Origin: Clostridia bacterium
GTDB lineage: Bacteria > Bacillota > Clostridia > Christensenellales > UBA1242
Length of the DNA stretch: 63,291 bases
Direction of reading: 5' to 3'
Assembly: GCA_900753315.1 (NCBI GenBank)
Contig: CAADYP010000009.1
Span: 1 to 63,291 of the forward strand
Shown here: positions 57,204-63,291 of the stretch, in pieces
Position numbering within the stretch: the first letter of the stretch is position 1
Layout: each line of letters starts with the position of its first letter
The notes under the pieces: generated by a model
The model's database searches: none
The model's input: the letters and a program-made list of their open reading frames with translations, nothing else
What the model was told of the DNA's origin: nothing
Translations under genes and position numbers: made by a program

Positions 57204-58976
57204 TTAAATTTCACTTTCCCATTTTCTTATGAATTCTTTGCAAGTTTCAAATGCCTCGTCAAAAGTTTCTTCCCTTGTTAAATCACAATCAGCAATTTTT
57301 AAAAGGCTTATAGGGTCAGCACTGCAACCTGAAGACAAAAATTTGAGATATTTTTCAGCAAACTTTTTATCTCTCAAAAGTTGTGATGAAATTTTGATTG
57401 CACAAATAAGGCCAGTCGCATATTTATACACATAAAAAGCGGTATAGAAATGTGGTATTCTAGCCCATTCATACTTCATTTCTGGAATTTGTTCAACCTT
57501 TTCTCCATGATAGAAATCATTGAGTTTTTTGTATTCATCACACAAAAGGTCAGTAGTCAAAGGATTCTCCTTTTCATATTCGCTGTGTGCAAACTCTTCA
57601 AATTCCGCAAACATTGTTTGTCTAAAAATGCAACTTCTCACTTCTCTCAAAAATTTGTCATAAAGACTTATGCGTTCTTTTACAGTCTTCGCTTTTTTCA
57701 AGAGTAAGTTTAAAAGCAACATCTCGTTTGTTGTGCTTGCAACCTCTGCAACATAGATTACATAATCTTCAGTTTGAAATGGTTGGTGTTTGTTTGAATA
57801 ATAAGTATGCATTGCATGACCAAGTTCGTGTGCCAAAGTGAAAACGCTTTCCAAATTACCTTCAAAATTTGTAAGGACTACTGGTGTATCTCCACAACCA
57901 CCGCAAAAAGCCCCACTATATTTGTTTTTGTTTGGATAAACATCAATCCAGCGTTCGTCCTTTGCTTTGTCAATCAATGAAACATATTCATCACCAAGCA
58001 CTGAAACAGCTTCTTTTATAAGTTCTATTGCTTCGTCATAAGTATATTTTTTCTCTTCTTTTTCGTTTTCAATTGGAGCAAAAGTGTCATAAATTGCAAA
58101 TTTATCAAGTCCAAGCATTTTTCTTTTTATTTCAAAATACTCCGCCTGAACACCTACATTTTCTCTAACTTTTCTTATAAGCATATTATAGACATCTTCG
58201 CTCGCTTCTTCACAATAAATCGCACAATCAAGTGCTGATTTATATTTTTTTACCTTGGCAATCACACAATTTTCTTTGACTTCATTGATATAATTACTTG
58301 CCAAAAAGTTTATATATTCACCGTATTTGCCATTCATCTCTTTGAATGCATTTTTACGCAAAGTTCTGTCGTTACTGCAAGTGTAAATTGAGTATTTTGA
58401 ATGAGAAAACTCATGTTTTTGGCCATTTTTATCTTCAATAGCATCAAATTTCAAGTCAACATCTGAAAATTTGTCAAAATTATCAGAATATCCACCCATA
58501 AACTCGCCCATGCTTGAAAGCAAGAGTTCTTCACTTTTTGAAAGTGTATGTTTTTTATGTCTAATTGTTGTCTCAAAGAAGCGTTTGTAATTTGCAAATC
58601 TCTTTTCGCCTTTCAATCTTTTTAATTTTGCAATGCTAAATTTGTCAATTTCAATATCAACAGCAGTGAGTGCTTTTTCAAGTTTTGTCAAAACAATGCT
58701 TCTTTTTTCTGTCATTTCATTTGCAATGCGACTTGAACCATCTTCACATTGTCTCAAAAATGCATAGCACCCTTTTTCGACCTTACGCATAAGGTCTGTT
58801 TGATATTCAAGATATTCAAACAAAACATCATCATTTGAAAGTTTGCCTTCATATGTTTTAACTTTGTCAATTTCTTTTGAAAGTCCGTCCAAATAATCAA
58901 AAAAGGCTTTATCATCTGCAAAAAATCGTGTTAAATCCCATTTGTATTTTTCTTCAATTTCGCATCTTTCTTTCAT
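57204..58976 (-). CDS. pepF: Oligoendopeptidase F (M3 metallopeptidase)
   Basis: A 590-residue cytoplasmic zinc peptidase that degrades oligopeptides. The HELGHAMH zinc motif is at about 383-390, with the third ligand Glu in AEVASTTNEM about 25 residues later, and the N-terminal WDLTRFF and late MKYEWARIPHFYTAFYVYKYATG are typical. The ATG at 58976 has AAGGAG ten bases upstream; a TTG three codons earlier lies too close to it. It follows the pseudouridine synthase gene by 23 bases. Confidence 0.96.
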   Translation of the reverse strand: MKERCEIEEKYKWDLTRFFADDKAFFDYLDGLSKEIDKVKTYEGKLSNDDVLFEYLEYQTDLMRKVEKGCYAFLRQCEDGSSRIANEMTEKRSIVLTKLEKALTAVDIEIDKFSIAKLKRLKGEKRFANYKRFFETTIRHKKHTLSKSEELLLSSMGEFMGGYSDNFDKFSDVDLKFDAIEDKNGQKHEFSHSKYSIYTCSNDRTLRKNAFKEMNGKYGEYINFLASNYINEVKENCVIAKVKKYKSALDCAIYCEEASEDVYNMLIRKVRENVGVQAEYFEIKRKMLGLDKFAIYDTFAPIENEKEEKKYTYDEAIELIKEAVSVLGDEYVSLIDKAKDERWIDVYPNKNKYSGAFCGGCGDTPVVLTNFEGNLESVFTLAHELGHAMHTYYSNKHQPFQTEDYVIYVAEVASTTNEMLLLNLLLKKAKTVKERISLYDKFLREVRSCIFRQTMFAEFEEFAHSEYEKENPLTTDLLCDEYKKLNDFYHGEKVEQIPEMKYEWARIPHFYTAFYVYKYATGLICAIKISSQLLRDKKFAEKYLKFLSSGCSADPISLLKIADCDLTREETFDEAFETCKEFIRKWESEI

Positions 58977-58999
58977 AGCAAACAAACTCCTTCAAATTT

Positions 59000-59695
59000 T
59001 TATCTAACAAAATATTTTTCCATTCTAAAATCTGTCCATGGTGCCTTGCTCATATCTGGACAAGCCATAAACACCATTTTCTCTTTTGTTGTTGGATGTG
59101 TGAAAGAAAGTTTTCCAGCCCAAAGTCCGAGATTTGTAGTTTTTCCTTTCTCTTTTCCATATTTAACATCACCGACAAGTGGGAAACCGATATTGGCAAG
59201 TTGCAATCTAATTTGATGACTTCTGCCTGTCAAAATTTTGACTTCAAGCAAGCTTTCTTTTCCGTTGTCTTCCAAAACATTGTAAACAAGCTCTGCCTTT
59301 TTTGCTCCTGTTTCGCTCATAGGAACAATTTTTACGATGTTCTCTTTTTCATTTTTTTTCAAATAATTTGTAAGTTTGTCATATTTGATTTTTACAACAC
59401 CTTTTGTGATTGCATAATAAACTTTTTCTACATCGTGTGTTGCAAATTGTTCTGACAATCTCTTTGCAGACTTTGAGTTCCTTGCAAAAACCATGATACC
59501 ACCGGTAGGTCTGTCAAGTCTATGAACAAGCCCAATAAACGCTTCTCCTGGTTTGTTGTATTTTTCTTTTATATAATCCTTCACCATTGAAAGCAAATCT
59601 TTGTTTTTGCTTTCATCAGGCATAGTTGGCACATTTTGTGGTTTAATTACCACAACAATTTGGTTGTCTTCATACAAAACTGTCAATTCTTCCAT
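59000..59695 (-). CDS. RluD-family pseudouridine synthase
   Basis: A 231-residue catalytic domain without an S4 domain. GLVHRLDRPTGGIMVFA holds the catalytic Asp61, and GRSHQIRLQLANIGFPLVGDVKYG is the second family block. Its target uridine in rRNA or tRNA is not predictable. The ATG at 59695 lies inside the end of the methyltransferase gene (13-base overlap) with GTGGAG upstream, so it is coupled to it. Confidence 0.93.
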   Translation of the reverse strand: MEELTVLYEDNQIVVVIKPQNVPTMPDESKNKDLLSMVKDYIKEKYNKPGEAFIGLVHRLDRPTGGIMVFARNSKSAKRLSEQFATHDVEKVYYAITKGVVKIKYDKLTNYLKKNEKENIVKIVPMSETGAKKAELVYNVLEDNGKESLLEVKILTGRSHQIRLQLANIGFPLVGDVKYGKEKGKTTNLGLWAGKLSFTHPTTKEKMVFMACPDMSKAPWTDFRMEKYFVR

Positions 59696-60525
59696 ATTTT
59701 CACTCCACTTGCCCCACATGGCAAAATCAAATCTTCATTTGTTGGCAAGCCAATCTCATCGGCTTCAACATTATCTTTTCCAAAAACGCTTTTCAAAATG
59801 TTTGCAATAACTGTTGGTTGTAAACCTGTAGTGTAAGAATTTATCAAAACAAACAATGGTTTGTCTGACAAAACCTTTTTTGTAAGTTCCACAAAATCAG
59901 CCAAGTTGTCTTCCAACTTCCACATTTCTCCATTTGGACCTCTTCCATAACTTGGTGGATCCATAATTATTGCATCATAAGTGTTTCCACGGCGAATTTC
60001 ACGCTCAATAAACTTTCCACAATCATCTACAATAAATCTTATGTTTGAAATGCCGTTAAGTTTTGCATTTTCTTTTGCTCTTTCGACCATACCCTTGCTT
60101 GCATCAACATGTGTGACACTAGCACCCGCTTTTGAACAAGCCACCGAAGCCCCACCAGTGTAAGCAAAGAGATTTAAAACCTTGACATCTCGCTTGCTTG
60201 AAGAGATAAGATTCATCATCATCTCCCAGTTGACTGCTTGCTCTGGAAAAATCCCAGTATGTTTAAATCCCATTGGTTTAACAATAAACTTCAAATCTTT
60301 CCAAGATATTTTCCATTCTTCTGGCAAAGTTTTGTTATAGTGCCAAAGTCCGCCACCATCTTTGCGTTCGTAAAAAGCATCAGCACTTTTTTTCAAGTTT
60401 GTTTTCTTATGCCAAATAACTTGTGGGTCTGGACGAAGCAGTGTAAAACCGCCCCACTTTTCAAGTTTTTCGCCATCACCAGTCGCTATCACAACATAAT
60501 CTTTCCAACTATTTGCAACTCTCAT
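59683..60525 (-). CDS. Class I SAM-dependent rRNA methyltransferase, RlmI-like
   Basis: A 280-residue methyltransferase. The N-terminal RGGFTLLRPDPQ-like segment (here WGGFTLLRPDPQVIW) is followed by VLNLFAYTGGASVAC (SAM motif I, about 116-130), HVDASKGMVERA and DPPSYGRG (motif IV), typical of the short RlmI/RlmK-type group without a PUA domain. The ATG at 60525 is one base after the ileS stop, with AAGGGTGG upstream. Substrate is probably 23S rRNA cytosine or guanine, not certain. Confidence 0.88.
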   Translation of the reverse strand: MRVANSWKDYVVIATGDGEKLEKWGGFTLLRPDPQVIWHKKTNLKKSADAFYERKDGGGLWHYNKTLPEEWKISWKDLKFIVKPMGFKHTGIFPEQAVNWEMMMNLISSSKRDVKVLNLFAYTGGASVACSKAGASVTHVDASKGMVERAKENAKLNGISNIRFIVDDCGKFIEREIRRGNTYDAIIMDPPSYGRGPNGEMWKLEDNLADFVELTKKVLSDKPLFVLINSYTTGLQPTVIANILKSVFGKDNVEADEIGLPTNEDLILPCGASGVKIWKN

Positions 60526-60526
60526 A

Positions 60527-63291
60527 TTATTCCACCCTTTGAAGTTTAACAATAATGAAACTGTTTCCGACTTCAACATTTCTTTCGATTGCTGGAGTGT
60601 CAATTTTTTCAACAGCACGCTTAATCAAAACTTCTTGTTTGATTTTGTCCATATAATTGTAAAGCATTGTTGCAAGTTGTTCGTCAGCGGTTTCAAAGTA
60701 AGCATAAAGTCTATCGTCAATTGAGAAGTCAGCCTCTTTTCTAAGCACTTGAAGTCCTCTAACAAACTCTCTGTAAAGTCCTTCCAAAATCAACTGTTCG
60801 TCAAGATTGATGTCAAGAACAACTGTGTTTCCGTTTTCATGAGCAATAACAAAATCTGTCTTTGGTTTCTTTTCCAAATTAAACAAATCGCTGTCCAAAT
60901 CTTTAAATTCGCCTACGCACACCTTTCCAGATTTATATCCAGCCATAACCTTTTCATTTTCTTCAACATCAAGTCCAGCAAGAGCATTTTTAAGTTTTTG
61001 AACATCACCTTTAAGCACTGCTCCAGCTTTTTTGAAGTTTACGGACAAAAATTCGTCATTAAACATACTGTCATCTGTAACAACCTTAAGCTCTTTCACA
61101 TTAAGTTCGTCTTTGATAATGTCTCCAAAATCATTTGCAACATCGACAATTCCATCACGACCTGCAATATACATGATTTTAAGTGGTTGTTTAACTTTGA
61201 TTTGATGTTCGTTTCTCAATCTTTGCGCTGTTGACATAATATCTCTTGCAACAGCAGTCTCTTCCAAAATCTTTGAAAAATCTTTGTCATAAATCTTTTT
61301 AGGGAAACCGCTAAGCATAATGCATTCTGCTTCATCCTTTTCAATTTCTCTAACCATGTTTTGCCAGATGTATTCTGTCACAAATGGAATAACTGGTGTC
61401 ATAACCCTTATCAAACTCTTAATTGCATTATACAAGCACCAATAAGCCGTCATTTGGTCTTCTTTGTTTTCGCTCTTCCAGAATCTCTTTCTGTTTGATC
61501 TAATGTAGAAGTTTGAGATGTCATCAACCAATTTTTCAAAATCTTTAACAACCAAATAACTCTTGTCTTCAGTATAATTTTTGTCGCTGTCTTCAACAAA
61601 TTTGTTTATGCTCTCAACAAGCCATTTGTCTGAAATTGACAAGTTCTCTTCTTTTGGTTTGAAATGAGCAAGGTCTGGATTGTCAATGCAAGCATAGGTG
61701 TTGAAGAAAGTGTAAATATTCCAAAATGCCAAAAGTTTTCTTCTTGCTTCATCTGTCAAATTGAAACCAAATCTCATATCATTCACTGGACTCGAACTTG
61801 AATAGAGATAACGCACAACATCAGCACCAACTTGGTCAGCGACCTTGTCCGCTTCAAGAGAATTCCCACCACTCTTGTGGAATTCGCCACCATTTTCATC
61901 TTTGACATATTGATAAGTTACCAATTTTTTGTAAGGAGCTTTTCCTGTCAAAACGACACTCATCATCAAAAGAGAATAGAACCAAAGTTTGATTTGTTCT
62001 ATCATTTCACAAACATAATCACTTGGGAAGTTTTCCTTAAAAAACTTCTTGTCTGAAAAATATTTCTTTGTGCTGAATGGAGTAATACCCGCATCAAGCC
62101 AAACATCTCCAACTTCTGGCACACGAGATACAACTTCACCACAGTCACATTTAATTTTTATATCATCAATCCAAGGCTTGTGAATATTTGGCAATTTGTC
62201 AACAAGTTCTGGATTTACAGCTCTTTTCTTCAATTCTTCCAAAGAACCAATCACATGCACTTTTCCACATTTTTCACAAACATAGAAAGGAAGAGGAAGT
62301 CCATAGAAACGACTTCTTGAAATGTTCCAGTCTCCCATATTGTTGAGCCAGTCAATCATTCTCTTTTTTGCAAAGTCAGGTTTAAATTCAACATCTTCAA
62401 TAGCTTTCAAAGCCATAGGGCGAATTTCGTCAACTTTGATAAACCATGCAGAAATCAATTTATAAACAAGGTCTGTCTTACAACGCCAACAGAATGGATA
62501 ACTATGCTTATATTTGTGAGCATATAAGAGTTTGCCGTCACTTTTCAATCTATTTACAACAAGGTCAACAACATCAGTTGTCTTTTTACCAGCAAGAAAA
62601 CCAGTGTTTTCAAGCATAACTCCTTGCTCGTTGATAGGACAAATTTCAGGAAGATTTAAAGATTGCCCAAGTTCAAAGTCTTCTGCTCCACAACCTGGTG
62701 CAATATGAACGACACAAGTTCCCTCAACCTTATCAACCATGTCCCAAGCAACGATTTTGTGTGTAAATTTTTGTTCGGAAAGTTCTGGAAAACAAGTTTC
62801 ATATTCAAGCCCAACCAAATCGCTACCCTTAAATGTTTCCAAAATTTCAATGTTCTTTTGTTTCAAAACAGACAATCTGTCTTTGCCCAAAACAATGTTT
62901 TCGCCTTCAAAGTTAACTTTAACATATTCAAATTCTGGATTTACGGCCAAAGCAACATTTGCTGACAAAGTCCAAGGAGTTGTTGTCCAAGCGACAAGTT
63001 TGAAATCCTTTCCCTTAACAGGCAATTTAACAAAAACCGCTGTATGTTCAACTTCATGATAAGAAGAAGACATTTCATGTTCGGAAAGACTTGTTCCACA
63101 ACGAGGACACCAAGCCATTGGTCTATTTTTCTTGATTATCCAGCCATGTTCATCACACACTTTTAAAAAGTGCCAAATTGATGTAATATTTTCGTCTGTG
63201 TTTGTGAAATAACTGTTGTCCCAATCCATCCATTGTCCCATGCGGATTGATTGGTTTGTGATTTCATTTGCAAAATAATCCACTCTTTCCA
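60527..63291 (-). CDS. ileS: Isoleucyl-tRNA synthetase, C-terminal 920 residues (5' end outside window)
   Basis: A class I synthetase of the long, eukaryote-like type II group. Visible parts are the CP1 editing domain (WTTTPWTLSANVALAV), zinc-type Cys pairs (WCPRCG, CEKCG, KCDCG), the catalytic distal part DVWLDAG and the anticodon-binding C-terminus. The KMSKS loop reads EFHKS (codons at 61859-61879 give HKSGGNS), keeping the second Lys only. Translation continues upstream through the right edge, so the N-terminus with HIGH is missing. It forms a unit with the next three genes. Confidence 0.96.
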   Translation of the reverse strand, partial: ERVDYFANEITNQSIRMGQWMDWDNSYFTNTDENITSIWHFLKVCDEHGWIIKKNRPMAWCPRCGTSLSEHEMSSSYHEVEHTAVFVKLPVKGKDFKLVAWTTTPWTLSANVALAVNPEFEYVKVNFEGENIVLGKDRLSVLKQKNIEILETFKGSDLVGLEYETCFPELSEQKFTHKIVAWDMVDKVEGTCVVHIAPGCGAEDFELGQSLNLPEICPINEQGVMLENTGFLAGKKTTDVVDLVVNRLKSDGKLLYAHKYKHSYPFCWRCKTDLVYKLISAWFIKVDEIRPMALKAIEDVEFKPDFAKKRMIDWLNNMGDWNISRSRFYGLPLPFYVCEKCGKVHVIGSLEELKKRAVNPELVDKLPNIHKPWIDDIKIKCDCGEVVSRVPEVGDVWLDAGITPFSTKKYFSDKKFFKENFPSDYVCEMIEQIKLWFYSLLMMSVVLTGKAPYKKLVTYQYVKDENGGEFHKSGGNSLEADKVADQVGADVVRYLYSSSSPVNDMRFGFNLTDEARRKLLAFWNIYTFFNTYACIDNPDLAHFKPKEENLSISDKWLVESINKFVEDSDKNYTEDKSYLVVKDFEKLVDDISNFYIRSNRKRFWKSENKEDQMTAYWCLYNAIKSLIRVMTPVIPFVTEYIWQNMVREIEKDEAECIMLSGFPKKIYDKDFSKILEETAVARDIMSTAQRLRNEHQIKVKQPLKIMYIAGRDGIVDVANDFGDIIKDELNVKELKVVTDDSMFNDEFLSVNFKKAGAVLKGDVQKLKNALAGLDVEENEKVMAGYKSGKVCVGEFKDLDSDLFNLEKKPKTDFVIAHENGNTVVLDINLDEQLILEGLYREFVRGLQVLRKEADFSIDDRLYAYFETADEQLATMLYNYMDKIKQEVLIKRAVEKIDTPAIERNVEVGNSFIIVKLQRVE

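Noticed and set aside
1..63291. Mobile elements, prophage, CRISPR arrays, toxin-antitoxin or defence islands
   Set aside because: No transposase, integrase, phage structural gene, cas gene or regular spaced repeat array is present; nearly every gene is core or a lone hypothetical.
1..63291. tRNA genes
   Set aside because: No T-arm GGTTCGAATCC-type sequence with a matching cloverleaf was found on either strand; the TTCGAACC-like hit at about 2470 belongs to the SRP RNA.

Overview
This window is AT-rich bacterial DNA of Bacillota (Firmicutes) type. The evidence is a spoIIIA operon, a large Bacillus-type SRP RNA, a PolC-derived exonuclease, type II thymidine kinase, DegV and DivIVA-like proteins, an L19 leader RNA and Gram-positive gene orders. 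Intergenic regions are short, Shine-Dalgarno (SD) sites are strong, and most promoters read as TTGNNN-17-(TGN)TATNAT. I suspect an uncultured, possibly endospore-forming, Clostridia-like lineage, but no 16S gene is present. No phage, insertion sequence, CRISPR array or tRNA gene was found; this is mostly core chromosome.

Layout: 1-2089 (-) is the spoIIIA operon (AE fragment, AD, AC, AB, AA). 2331-2597 (+) is ffs. 2655-6981 (-) carries rsfS, then ywlE-rpiB-orf254-gap-orf315-orf60. 7167-12028 holds a membrane orphan, yhbY, obg, nth and lysS. 12228-17768 (+) holds degV, an SDR, a Rho-like protein without a P-loop, lgt, a membrane protein, a DivIVA-like protein and a stand-alone FakA-type domain. 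17825-22347 holds a heavy-metal exporter facing a marR-ABC transporter unit, then an AlkD-like gene. 22465-30805 (-) is a translation and secretion cluster read lepA-hemW-ylxM-ffh-rpsP-khpA-rimM-trmD-rbgA-yraN-rplS. 30956-31555 (+) is tdk and 31717-32277 (-) is efp.

32393-49531 (-) is the large information-processing cluster, read rpsB-tsf | orf647 | frr-uppS-cdsA-rseP | polC remnant | rimP-nusA-ylxR-ylxQ-infB-rbfA-nrnA-truB-nfo-like. It follows the usual Firmicutes order, but pyrH, dxr and proS are absent, an unrecognised 647-residue gene with its own perfect promoter and terminator sits in the pyrH slot, and polC is reduced to its N-terminal, OB and DEDDh exonuclease parts. 49791-52492 (-) is rlmH plus two CPBP proteases. 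52572-54253 (+) is tadA and a tandem ThyX-like protein. 54376-63291 holds a SHOCT protein, an SDR, tlyA, a Cys/Pro-rich peptide, pepF, a pseudouridine synthase, an rRNA methyltransferase and ileS, which runs off the right edge.

Most notable observations: (1) the exonuclease-only polC locus; (2) a repeated leaderless-gene geometry, in which a promoter lies 6-7 bases before an ATG that has no SD, at rsfS, the polC remnant, tlyA, tadA and a CPBP gene; (3) a Rho homologue without Walker A; (4) a fused double ThyX whose halves keep complementary active-site motifs; (5) a small palindromic repeat family in three intergenic gaps; (6) orf647 in the pyrH position. All calls come from reading the sequence; no database search was run.
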